From assembly GCA_036651575.1 (NCBI GenBank), contig JAVVXN010000004.1, positions 1 through 62,245 of the forward strand: a stretch of 62,245 bases of DNA, given 5' to 3'. The stretch's first letter is position 1. Each line of letters opens with the position of its first letter. The notes under the pieces are model-generated. The model was given only the letters and a program-made list of their open reading frames with translations. It ran no database searches and had not been told where the DNA came from. Of this stretch, positions 34,711-42,990 are shown one piece after another. The position numbers were made by a program, and so were the translations under genes. This DNA comes from JAVWGW01 sp036651575. GTDB lineage: Bacteria; Actinomycetota; Coriobacteriia; Coriobacteriales; Eggerthellaceae.

Positions 34711-36046
34711 AAAGCTGAGGCATACCTTCATTGTAACCAACATGCTTTTTGCCTCTCTCGCCCTGTTGGCAACGTTCGCGCTCGTTCTCGTCGCAAGCTA
34801 CCACCAACATGAAGACGATATTTCATACGCACTTGAAATCGCGACCTCCAACACCGCATTCTCAAAACATCCCTCATCTGATGAGACAACACCACACGTC
34901 ATTAAGCCCGAGGATCTTTCGTCGATATTGACCGACGATACCTCTTCGACAAATCTCCCGCAATCAAGCGTACTTCCGGAAAACAACTACCCCGACAAAA
35001 ATGCTCCCTTTATCGCGACGTCGTCTTATTTGGTCTTTGGCGACGACCGCGAGATCCACACGCTGAGCGACCCCCTCGAACTCGACAAAACAACCTACAC
35101 GACCGCTATAGGACTAGCTCTCGCTCGATACGAAAGAACAGCAACGATCGATACCCAAGGAACACTTTCCGATTTCGGCCTCATCTATAAAGTGAACGCC
35201 ACACCGGACGGTCTAAAGGTGGCCTTTGCCTCGACCAGCTACCTTACGCAGGCCATGACTTCTCTCGTTATAACGCTTATCGGTGTTGGAATATGCGCTT
35301 TATGCGCATTCGGCCTCATCAGTATTTTTTTATCGCGTTGGACATTTCGACCCGTCGAACGCGCCTGGAAGCAACAACAGCAGTTTATTGCCGACGCAAG
35401 TCACGAGCTGAAAACACCGCTTACCGTCATATTGGCAAACACCTCCATACTTCTATCCCATACCGACGGCGCAATCACGTCGCACACGCGATGGATCGAA
35501 AGCACTGAAACCGAAGCGCATCTTATGCGGGATCTTATCGATGACATGCTTTTTCTCGCACAACCTGAAAGCCAGCGTCGGTGCGCCCTCCGTATGCGTA
35601 TCGACGTCAGTGAACTGACAAAACGAAACATTCTTCAATTTGAATCCCTTGCGTTTGAAAAAAATCTTGATCTTATTGACGCAATTGAAGAAAACATATT
35701 CATGCAAGGTGATACGCTGCAAATTCAGCGCCTTGTCAGCACCCTCATTGATAACGCCTGTAAATACTCCAACCCAGCCAGCAAAATACATATCCGTCTT
35801 ACCGGCGAAAGCGGACACCTCCGACTGAGCGTTAACAATCAGGGCTTTCCCATCCCCGCCGAAGACCTTCCCTATCTTTTTGATCGGTTTTACCGCGTGG
35901 ATAAAGCGCGCGTTCGTGAAGAAGGGGGCTTTGGACTGGGATTGGCGATTGCCAAAAACATTGTCGAAGAACACGGGGGGACCATCGCGGCGCAGAGCTC
36001 TGTCGTCGATGGTACAACCTTTACGATCATGCTGCCGAAAGATTAA
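34703..36046 (+). CDS. Sensor histidine kinase
   Basis: A 447-residue membrane kinase: a first helix (about 12-33), an extracytoplasmic domain of about 150 residues with no family I recognise, a second helix (about 187-211), then the phosphoacceptor H234 in FIADASHELKTPLTV and an ATP-binding domain with NACKYS, FDRFYRVDKAR and GGFGLGLAIAKNIVEEHGG. It should phosphorylate the overlapping response regulator. Its ATG lies close behind AAGG, and translation is likely coupled. Confidence 0.95.
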   Translation: MLKKLRHTFIVTNMLFASLALLATFALVLVASYHQHEDDISYALEIATSNTAFSKHPSSDETTPHVIKPEDLSSILTDDTSSTNLPQSSVLPENNYPDKNAPFIATSSYLVFGDDREIHTLSDPLELDKTTYTTAIGLALARYERTATIDTQGTLSDFGLIYKVNATPDGLKVAFASTSYLTQAMTSLVITLIGVGICALCAFGLISIFLSRWTFRPVERAWKQQQQFIADASHELKTPLTVILANTSILLSHTDGAITSHTRWIESTETEAHLMRDLIDDMLFLAQPESQRRCALRMRIDVSELTKRNILQFESLAFEKNLDLIDAIEENIFMQGDTLQIQRLVSTLIDNACKYSNPASKIHIRLTGESGHLRLSVNNQGFPIPAEDLPYLFDRFYRVDKARVREEGGFGLGLAIAKNIVEEHGGTIAAQSSVVDGTTFTIMLPKD

Positions 36047-36080
36047 AAAATATTTTCCCACCCAAGACCGTAACAAAGCG

Positions 36081-36116
36081 ACAAAACAACGCAAACCCCT
36101 TTCGAAGAGGTTTGCG
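36081..36116 (-). terminator. Terminator of uspA, possibly bidirectional
   Basis: CGCAAACC (36090-36097) pairs with GGTTTGCG (36109-36116); on the reverse strand the stem is followed by the T-rich TTGTTTTGT. It lies between the convergent kinase and uspA genes. Confidence 0.65.
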
Positions 36117-36166
36117 AAACAAGCTTTATATTCGATCTCAACCGCACTGAACCACTCGAAAACCTT

Positions 36167-36595
36167 TTATTTCGCGATAAGCACCGGAACGCTCGAACCG
36201 TGCAGCACTTTATAGCTGACGCTACCGATATACTCTTTTATACCGGAAAGACCCCTGCTACCCATAACCACCATGTCATAATCACCGGATTCGATGATTT
36301 CCAGTATTTCATCAGCGGGATAGACACCCCTTACCAGTTTGGTTTTGACACGATCACCCAAATCGTCCAGGGCATTTTGAGCAAGAGAGATAACCGCCTC
36401 ACCGTCACCCGCCATAGAATCGATAACCGTCTGCATACTTGAAGCTTCCGTAACCGCAAAAGCAGGAACGGGAGCCGCATAGACAACGTCGAGTTGGGTA
36501 TCAGAATTTAAACGTACGATATCTGCAGCAAGATTCAAGGCCTTTATCGACAGATCGGACCCATCAAAAGCCACAAGAATATTTTTGAAAGCCAT
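36167..36595 (-). CDS. Universal stress protein (UspA family)
   Basis: A 142-residue single-domain Usp with the N-terminal NILVAFDGSDLSIKALNLA, the middle VVYAAPVP and the nucleotide-binding end DMVVMGSRGLSGIKEYIGSVSYKVL, which suggests ATP binding. The start MAFKN at 36595 follows GAAGGAG; a longer frame would only add the ribosome-site sequence. Its role is general stress survival by family knowledge; no specific partner is visible. Confidence 0.93.
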   Translation of the reverse strand: MAFKNILVAFDGSDLSIKALNLAADIVRLNSDTQLDVVYAAPVPAFAVTEASSMQTVIDSMAGDGEAVISLAQNALDDLGDRVKTKLVRGVYPADEILEIIESGDYDMVVMGSRGLSGIKEYIGSVSYKVLHGSSVPVLIAK

Positions 36596-36787
36596 ACTTT
36601 CTCCTTCTTTCAATGCTGCGACCTATTTCGCATCATCAGTATACAACCCCCGCACGCCTCTCGTGCATTTCAAACCGATATCCGGCCTCAAGAAAACAAT
36701 GCACAAAGTAACCACCCGCTTTCGCAATCCCTTGTTGAGCGAAACGTATTCGTTGTTTGAATGAAAGTCTCAACACGTCAAAATCCC

Positions 36788-36815
36788 TCAACAACCATAC
36801 GGATTACCCTATTAT
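36788..36815 (+). promoter_or_regulatory. Possible promoter of the 87-residue unknown gene
   Basis: TCAACA (36788-36793) and TATTAT (36810-36815) are 16 bases apart, 50 bases before the ATG at 36865. The stretch 36596-36787 upstream shows no other feature I can support. Confidence 0.42.
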
Positions 36816-36864
36816 ACTGTTCAAGAAAGCGACCTATCACCGCCACCTTGAAAGGATCCCCGCA

Positions 36865-37128
36865 ATGTCCTCCTATCTCGCCCACTACGTTTCTCCCGCC
36901 GGGGAGCACCCTACGAGAGGGATTATCGAATTCGAAAGCAATCACCGTGCTTCCTCGAAAGAAAACATGCACGATGCGCGCATGGAAATGCTCCGCATCA
37001 ACGGCAACAAAGCTTTGAGCTGGACTATCGATTCCATTGAGATCAAGCGTGCCGATGATGAGCGCTGCGGAAATCAGCTGGAATTCGATTTCCGCGCACC
37101 GCGCAAACCAAAACGTCCCCGCCGATAG
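36865..37128 (+). CDS. Hypothetical protein, 87 residues
   Basis: I do not recognise this protein. The ATG at 36865 follows AAAGGA; the product is soluble and charged with no membrane segment. The middle (RGIIEFESNHRASSKENMHD) could be strand-helix, and the end LEFDFRAPRKPKRPRR is strongly basic, which would suit nucleic-acid binding. It stands alone between uspA and the AAA ATPase gene with its own possible promoter. A longer frame from 36757 lacks a ribosome site. Confidence 0.6.
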   Translation: MSSYLAHYVSPAGEHPTRGIIEFESNHRASSKENMHDARMEMLRINGNKALSWTIDSIEIKRADDERCGNQLEFDFRAPRKPKRPRR

Positions 37129-37205
37129 GCCTTCAGACAAACCCATATCTGCACCACGGATCGATCTTGCTTTTTTAAGCACCAGCGCGCTTCGTCTCGG
37201 TGTTT

Positions 37206-38714
37206 TTATTCAGCGTCTTCCAGCAGATCAAGCTGATCAAGACGATCGATGATGTCCTTGCTGCGCTCGTAGAACAGCAACTCTTTATTGTGCTCAAAGT
37301 AGCGTTCACAGCCGTGTGTGCCAATAAACGCCATGCCATAGCGATTGACGCTCAAGTCAGTTATCAGCAACAGCATTTCCTGACCCTCACCGTAGGCCTG
37401 CTCAATAAAGATAAACACGTTGTCGAGCATGGTCGACGTTGCGGCAATCGAGGCATCCAGATCGGTAACGCACCCAGAAAAGGCAGCTTTGACGTCGTCA
37501 AACGTCAAAGCATCAACACTTTTTTGCTGGCTCTCAAAAAATGCAAGCGCCGTTGAGCACACAAAATACGGCTCGGCGGCAAGCCCGCTTCCCGCACGCG
37601 CGCTATCCATTTCATCCTGCACTTCACGCGCAGCATCGCCGCACCGCGATCGAACATCCGCACAGGGATCGGTTTCGGTTGCTTCACGCACAACCAACAA
37701 GCGCGTATGGAGATACTCCGTCGCACGTTCTTGTAAAACACTATTCCGTAAGCGTTCGCTCATCGCATCAACCAGCAAACCCATAAGCGCAATACGTTCG
37801 TCGAATCCAGCAGCTTGAGCACGATCAAGGATGCTTTCGGCAACGTCTCCATCCAAGATAGCCTCTACCTGGTAATCTGATTTATACTTATTGAACAGGT
37901 CGTAGTACACACCAAAGCGCTTGGCAATCTTGGGATTTTGCACGTATTGCCCAACGAGAAGCCCTTCTACCGGAATATCGTTTTGCTCGTAGAGCTGAAT
38001 CATTTGGGAAAGGTCATCCCAGCCACGAGCCGTTACAAACGACTTGCCATCCACGGTGGTTTCCACCTTATAGAAATCTCCTGGCTTAATTTCGAGGTAG
38101 GTCAAAATCGAGGGATGGACATCATGGTTGTAGGCGTATTGCTTCCAAATTTCAAAATCGGGCTCCACATCGATACGCTTGAGACGATCCCAGGTAGCGA
38201 TATCGAAATCGTGAATGCTGCGATTGTACTCGGGCGGATTGCCCGCCGTCACAACAATCCACCCTTCCGGAACCTGATGGCGGCCAAATACCTTATACTG
38301 CAAAAACTGCAGGATAGCCGGAGTCAACGTTTCGGAAACACAGTTGATTTCATCGAGAAACAAAATACCTTCGTGTTTCCCGGTTTCCTCAATGGCATCA
38401 TAGACCGATGCGATGATTTCACTCATCGTGTATTCAGAAACTTCGTATTCAATGCCGCCGTATGTTTTCGTGGTGATAAACGGCAGGCCAATCGCGCTTT
38501 GACGAGTATGGTGCGTCATGGCGTATGACACCAGACCAACATCGAGATCCTGAGCGATTTGCTCCATGATCGCCGTCTTGCCAATGCCGGGAGCTCCCAA
38601 CAAAAAGACGGGTCGCTGCCTTTCGGTTGGAATGACGTAATTGCCAAATTCATCCTTGGTAAAATATGCCTTCATGGCATTTTCAATTTGCTGTTTTGCC
38701 TGTTCGATATTCAT
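37206..38714 (-). CDS. MoxR-like AAA ATPase
   Basis: A 502-residue AAA+ ATPase with Walker A GAPGIGKT (residues 40-47), Walker B GILFLDEINC, and the pore-side VTAGNPPEYNRS. YAMTHHTRQSAIGLPF is typical of the MoxR-related group that works with VWA proteins. The C-terminal 200 residues are helical and unlike known domains. AGGTGA precedes the ATG at 38714. It is 80 bases downstream of the VWA gene and should form a chaperone-like pair with it; the client is unknown. Confidence 0.88.
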   Translation of the reverse strand: MNIEQAKQQIENAMKAYFTKDEFGNYVIPTERQRPVFLLGAPGIGKTAIMEQIAQDLDVGLVSYAMTHHTRQSAIGLPFITTKTYGGIEYEVSEYTMSEIIASVYDAIEETGKHEGILFLDEINCVSETLTPAILQFLQYKVFGRHQVPEGWIVVTAGNPPEYNRSIHDFDIATWDRLKRIDVEPDFEIWKQYAYNHDVHPSILTYLEIKPGDFYKVETTVDGKSFVTARGWDDLSQMIQLYEQNDIPVEGLLVGQYVQNPKIAKRFGVYYDLFNKYKSDYQVEAILDGDVAESILDRAQAAGFDERIALMGLLVDAMSERLRNSVLQERATEYLHTRLLVVREATETDPCADVRSRCGDAAREVQDEMDSARAGSGLAAEPYFVCSTALAFFESQQKSVDALTFDDVKAAFSGCVTDLDASIAATSTMLDNVFIFIEQAYGEGQEMLLLITDLSVNRYGMAFIGTHGCERYFEHNKELLFYERSKDIIDRLDQLDLLEDAE

Positions 38715-38794
38715 ACTTGTCACCTATCGTCTCTCGTTTATCTGCATCCCATACGCGGTCGTTTCACACTACGTTAAATCAGAGATTTCGCCAT

Positions 38795-40312
38795 CTATGC
38801 CTCGTCAAATGAATCGATATCTTCAGACTCCATCGCCAGCTTAATAGCCCACGATGGCACGCTCGGCATTGCCAGCGTGTCATCCACAAATATAAAGGCG
38901 GTATCATAATCGGGCTTGATGCTGGGATAGCTCCCCTGCCCATCGGTGAAATAGATCAAGCCGCCAAGATTGGTCACGTCCTTTGCCTCAATCAAGGCGT
39001 CCACATATTCAAAAACCGGCCTAAAATCGGTACCGCCCAAACCCTTGATCTGCATATTTGCCAAGTAATCTTCGAATTCTCTGCGCGAGGTGATGTGTGC
39101 CACATCGACAATCGCCGCATCGCATTGGATGATATAGAGATTCATCTTCTGAAAAAAGCTTTCCGTTTCCTGCAAGATATTGTACGTTTTCGTAATAAAC
39201 TTATGAACCAGCTCGTCTTTGGTCGATGCGGAGGTGTCAATGGCGATCACGAAGTCACGAATACGCTTTTCATCGACGTACTCAAGCGGCTCGATCAGCG
39301 GCATCCTTTTAAACATCTGCAAACCGTAGCAATAAAAGATATAGTCAAAATCATCATCATTGACCTTGATCTCTTCACCATGAGTTGCAAATTTACGTAA
39401 GAATTCGCGATAATCTTGCTTTTCACGATTGACCGCTTTAAGTTGCATGGTTAAAGCCGAGCCCTCCGTACCCCACAGCTTCGTAAAGGTTTCAAGTTCG
39501 ACGCCCATTTCGTAGGCAGCATTTTTCCACTGTTCTTGAGAGCGATCGAGCGAAAGGGAGTTCGCAAACCGCTGACCGATAGCGACTTTGGCATTTTCTG
39601 GTTTCTCTTTTTTTGTGATCAAATCAGGATCCATACCGCGACTCGACTTGTAGCGAGTTTCTCGATCTTCTGGCTTCTGATCGGTTTCGGTACCGTTATC
39701 GCCCTGCGCAAACGCCTTCGTATCACTTTTCTCGGCAGCATCGCAAGACACTTCCTCTTCGGCGATCGCCGCATCCCGAGCAGAGCTAAAGTCATACCAC
39801 AGCTCGTGGGTATCCGCTATAAAATGACGACGCATCGCCTCGGCTTCACCTTCGGGCAACCGCTCATCAAGCAAAAAATGATATACCTTCTCAGCCGATA
39901 AAAGGGGAAGTTTTTCTTTGAGATTTGCAATAATTGCCTTTTGATCCCGCGAGCGAGCGGCCTCGGTTGCCGTCAATCCCAATTCGTTGATGTGGTGCTC
40001 GACAACAATGTCGCACGCAAGATCCCAATATGCAGGAATCATCGGTTCGGTGATAAACAAATGCTGGAAGATGCAATGAAATACAATATGAAGATAATCG
40101 CGCGCAACAGCGCCCGGCTGCTCAGCGTAAGCCCGCAAGATCATTGACGGATTGTAGCGAATCACCCTCCCATCGGTTGCCAACGACAGGGAGGCATCTT
40201 CCTTAAAAACAAGCTTTGAAAAGGCCGTATCCATGAATCGAAGGTTGACGAGAATCGAGTTACGCGAAAGCTCAATCACCTCTTGTGCAAGTGCACTAAT
40301 ATCAGAATTCAT
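38795..40312 (-). CDS. VWA-domain protein with degenerate metallopeptidase domain (DUF2201-like)
   Basis: A 505-residue protein. The N-terminal part resembles the DUF2201 metallopeptidase-like domain (DYLHIVFHCIFQHLF... ACDIVVEHHINE), but the usual HExxH glutamate is isoleucine (H75-I-V-F-H79), so peptidase activity is doubtful. A charged linker follows at about 190-250. The C-terminal VWA domain keeps the MIDAS residues in VIAIDTSAST and GLGGTDFRP. It pairs with the AAA ATPase gene downstream. AGGTGG stands before the ATG at 40312. Confidence 0.85.
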   Translation of the reverse strand: MNSDISALAQEVIELSRNSILVNLRFMDTAFSKLVFKEDASLSLATDGRVIRYNPSMILRAYAEQPGAVARDYLHIVFHCIFQHLFITEPMIPAYWDLACDIVVEHHINELGLTATEAARSRDQKAIIANLKEKLPLLSAEKVYHFLLDERLPEGEAEAMRRHFIADTHELWYDFSSARDAAIAEEEVSCDAAEKSDTKAFAQGDNGTETDQKPEDRETRYKSSRGMDPDLITKKEKPENAKVAIGQRFANSLSLDRSQEQWKNAAYEMGVELETFTKLWGTEGSALTMQLKAVNREKQDYREFLRKFATHGEEIKVNDDDFDYIFYCYGLQMFKRMPLIEPLEYVDEKRIRDFVIAIDTSASTKDELVHKFITKTYNILQETESFFQKMNLYIIQCDAAIVDVAHITSRREFEDYLANMQIKGLGGTDFRPVFEYVDALIEAKDVTNLGGLIYFTDGQGSYPSIKPDYDTAFIFVDDTLAMPSVPSWAIKLAMESEDIDSFDEA

Positions 40313-40455
40313 ACAGCCACCTCGCAACCGTGATGCGCGCAATCTTTGCGCCATCCATGCCGGTACTCAAAAGCACTCTGTACAGCAGTGTATCATGGTG
40401 CATCATGATGGTAAACTGGGACAACGGTCATTTCGAGAGAAGGATGAGACCCTCA

Positions 40456-42288
40456 ATGCAATATAAGATGGTTTTTCAGGACTCTACTACAGAACTGGCA
40501 GATATTGTTGATCAGGTGAATAAAAACCCTCTCAATATCAGCGCCGAAGACGCGCATGAATACGATTCCCCGAAGGCTTCTGCGCAAGAAGTTTGGTCGC
40601 CTCAATTGCTGCCCTACAAAAGTTGGGCGGTACAAGAAACCACCGCAGATCGAGAAGAGGTGGGATTGCTGGAGGCTGGCTCTCTTGGACTGGGCCTTTC
40701 CCAAGACATTCGGGAAGCTACGCTTGCCCGCGCAGCCCGTCAACAAATTCTATCGGACGCTCACGAGCGCAATGAAGGCGCTTGCGACAACATCCAGCGC
40801 GAACCAATCCTGAGCGTTCGTCTCGACGAAGACGGCTATGCCATTGTCGGAATAGACCTCCACGCCTACGAGCACCACTGCGGAAGCAAAGTATCAAACA
40901 CGGTCATCATCATTCCCCGCAGCATCGGTGACACACCCATCGTCCGCATTGCTGCCGGCGCTTTTGCGAGAAGACTCGTCTACGGAATCGACGTACGGCT
41001 GGTGGTTGTTCCCGATTCGGTCACGCACATCGAAGGAGATGCTTTCGCCGCTCTTTCCGTACATGATATTTTTATTTCCCGAAGCGTAAAAAGTATCGGC
41101 CCGCAACACTTCAGTATAAAGAAAGCCACATACGTTCCCGACCATATCGCCTTTCACGTCGACAAAGATAATCCCGTGTTTTCAGAACACGAAGGCAGTC
41201 TTTATTCCAAATCAGGGGATACGCTCTATTTTCAAGCCTTCCCCGCGCAGCGCACCCTTACCTTGCCCGACACCCTTCGATACATCGCGCCCAATGCGTT
41301 TATTGAAGATATCGATACCCCCGAGTGCATCATCTGTCCCCCGTCGCTCTCCCGAATCGGCTCCATACCAAACCCTTACACACTTTGGGTCTGCAGCACC
41401 GATGCCGCTCTCCGTACCACCCTCGCAAATAAGCACCTTCTTGCGCTGGCTCCAAACTACGTTTACGCCGACGGTTTCTACTTCGACATTACGGAGTCGG
41501 GCGAGGCCCATCTCGCTCGATCTCCTCGCGTCTCTGAGCAGATCTCTCTACCATCCTCAGTAGAGGGCAAACCGCTTACCAGGATACGAACCCATGCCCT
41601 CCCCCATCGTATCGAAACCCTCATCATTCCTGACACGGTTACGGTCATTGAAGCAAAGAACACCTGCGTTGGTCTCAAAGAACTCACCCTTCCCGCCCAC
41701 CTGCACACACTCGGAGCTCACAACTTCCTTTCGCGCGCGCTGATCCACCCGCTCACCATCCCCCGAAGCGTCACTTCGGTTGGACGAGGGTGCTTCGAAA
41801 ATTGCGTGTGCTATCTTGAAGCCTGCGAAACCACCGTCCATATATCACCGAATTTGCAGCTTTCTTGCTTTATCGGCGAAGATGCTCCTCCGGCGGACGA
41901 AGAACTCTACGCACAAGAACGCATCCCTTTCGACTTCCAGCGATACGACGAGCTGCTCACCTCAAGCCATTACCTATTCGACAAGCTGGGAGCCATAATG
42001 CATCGCATCGAACACCCCTTCCGTATGTCACCTGAAGCTCGCCATGATTGCCTGACATACCTACAAGATCACCACACCGAAGCGATGCGACGAGCGGCAC
42101 AGGCAGGAAATCCTCAGCTGCTGGAAAGCCTTTGCACCTGTGGATTCATCACCGCTGAAACCATCGATGAGCAGACAGAACTGTTGCGTCAAATGCGCAA
42201 GACAGATTGCGTGCTTTTCCTTATGGATTATCGCCAAAAACATTTTAGAGCGGCAACCGAGACGCCGTCTTCACGATTCGCGCTCTAG
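40456..42288 (+). CDS. BspA-type leucine-rich-repeat protein, cytoplasmic
   Basis: A 610-residue protein. The middle (about 105-500) holds BspA-like LRR_5 repeats such as IPRSIGDTPIVRIAAGAFA, VVPDSVTHIEGDAFAAL, LPDTLRYIAPNAFIE and IPDTVTVIEA. No signal peptide or membrane segment is visible, so it is probably cytosolic, unlike most BspA proteins. The last 110 residues form a helical, ankyrin-like domain (AAQAGNPQLLESLCTCGFI... FLMDYRQKHF). It is divergent from the VWA/AAA genes across 143 bases and may be a substrate-recognition partner. The start is one of three close ATGs. Confidence 0.8.
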   Translation: MQYKMVFQDSTTELADIVDQVNKNPLNISAEDAHEYDSPKASAQEVWSPQLLPYKSWAVQETTADREEVGLLEAGSLGLGLSQDIREATLARAARQQILSDAHERNEGACDNIQREPILSVRLDEDGYAIVGIDLHAYEHHCGSKVSNTVIIIPRSIGDTPIVRIAAGAFARRLVYGIDVRLVVVPDSVTHIEGDAFAALSVHDIFISRSVKSIGPQHFSIKKATYVPDHIAFHVDKDNPVFSEHEGSLYSKSGDTLYFQAFPAQRTLTLPDTLRYIAPNAFIEDIDTPECIICPPSLSRIGSIPNPYTLWVCSTDAALRTTLANKHLLALAPNYVYADGFYFDITESGEAHLARSPRVSEQISLPSSVEGKPLTRIRTHALPHRIETLIIPDTVTVIEAKNTCVGLKELTLPAHLHTLGAHNFLSRALIHPLTIPRSVTSVGRGCFENCVCYLEACETTVHISPNLQLSCFIGEDAPPADEELYAQERIPFDFQRYDELLTSSHYLFDKLGAIMHRIEHPFRMSPEARHDCLTYLQDHHTEAMRRAAQAGNPQLLESLCTCGFITAETIDEQTELLRQMRKTDCVLFLMDYRQKHFRAATETPSSRFAL

Positions 42289-42424
42289 GCAAGCACCCTA
42301 CCCCTTACCGCTCATCGAACGAGGAAATTTACGGAAAAATAAAGCGTTTTTTATTTCATTTTCTATCATAACCGAAGGCGAAGTATCATAGCAAAACAGC
42401 GCCCCCTCACGAAAAGAGACTTCC

Positions 42425-42988
42425 ATGAACTATCATCAAGTAACGATCGATCCAACAGCCCATATCGCACCCCACGTTGCCATCGCCGGCACCGTAACGA
42501 TCGGCAAAGACTGCACGATCTTTGCCAACGCGACGCTGCGGGGCGACTACGGCATGTCGATTACCATGGACGAGGGCAGCAACCTTCAAGAAAACAGCTG
42601 CGTGCACGTCAGTGCTGGAAATCCCGTCACTATCGGCCGCAATGCGACCATCGGCCACGGCGCTATCATTCACGGTTGCAGCATAGGGGACAACACGCTT
42701 ATTGGTATGGGATCAATCATCATGGATCGCGCGTGCATTGGAAAAAACTGCGTTATCGGTGCGGGCGCGCTCGTAACCGAAGATACGGTTATCCCCGACA
42801 ACAGCCTCGCTATCGGCTCACCGGCAAAAGTGCGTCGCACGTTAAGCGAAACTGAAATTCAAAAAATGTGCGTGCACTCCGGCAAGGAGTATGCTGAAAT
42901 TGGTCGCGATATGGAAAATAACGGACTCATGTATTCGGGTGCTACGTTGCCTCGCGATCACGCGAACATCGCCCGCGCGCATATCTAG
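42425..42988 (+). CDS. Gamma-carbonic-anhydrase-like hexapeptide protein
   Basis: A 187-residue left-handed beta-helix protein (YrdA/PaaY group) with isoleucine-patch repeats such as TVTIGKDCTIFANATLRGD and VTIGRNATIGHGAIIHGCSIG. The three zinc histidines are in CVHVS and GHGAIIHGC. It may hydrate CO2 or act on CoA esters; many members show little anhydrase activity. AAAAGAGA precedes the ATG. The 136 bases upstream hold A/T-rich DNA without a clear promoter. It converges with the GGDEF gene two bases away. Confidence 0.92.
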   Translation: MNYHQVTIDPTAHIAPHVAIAGTVTIGKDCTIFANATLRGDYGMSITMDEGSNLQENSCVHVSAGNPVTIGRNATIGHGAIIHGCSIGDNTLIGMGSIIMDRACIGKNCVIGAGALVTEDTVIPDNSLAIGSPAKVRRTLSETEIQKMCVHSGKEYAEIGRDMENNGLMYSGATLPRDHANIARAHI

Positions 42989-42990
42989 CC

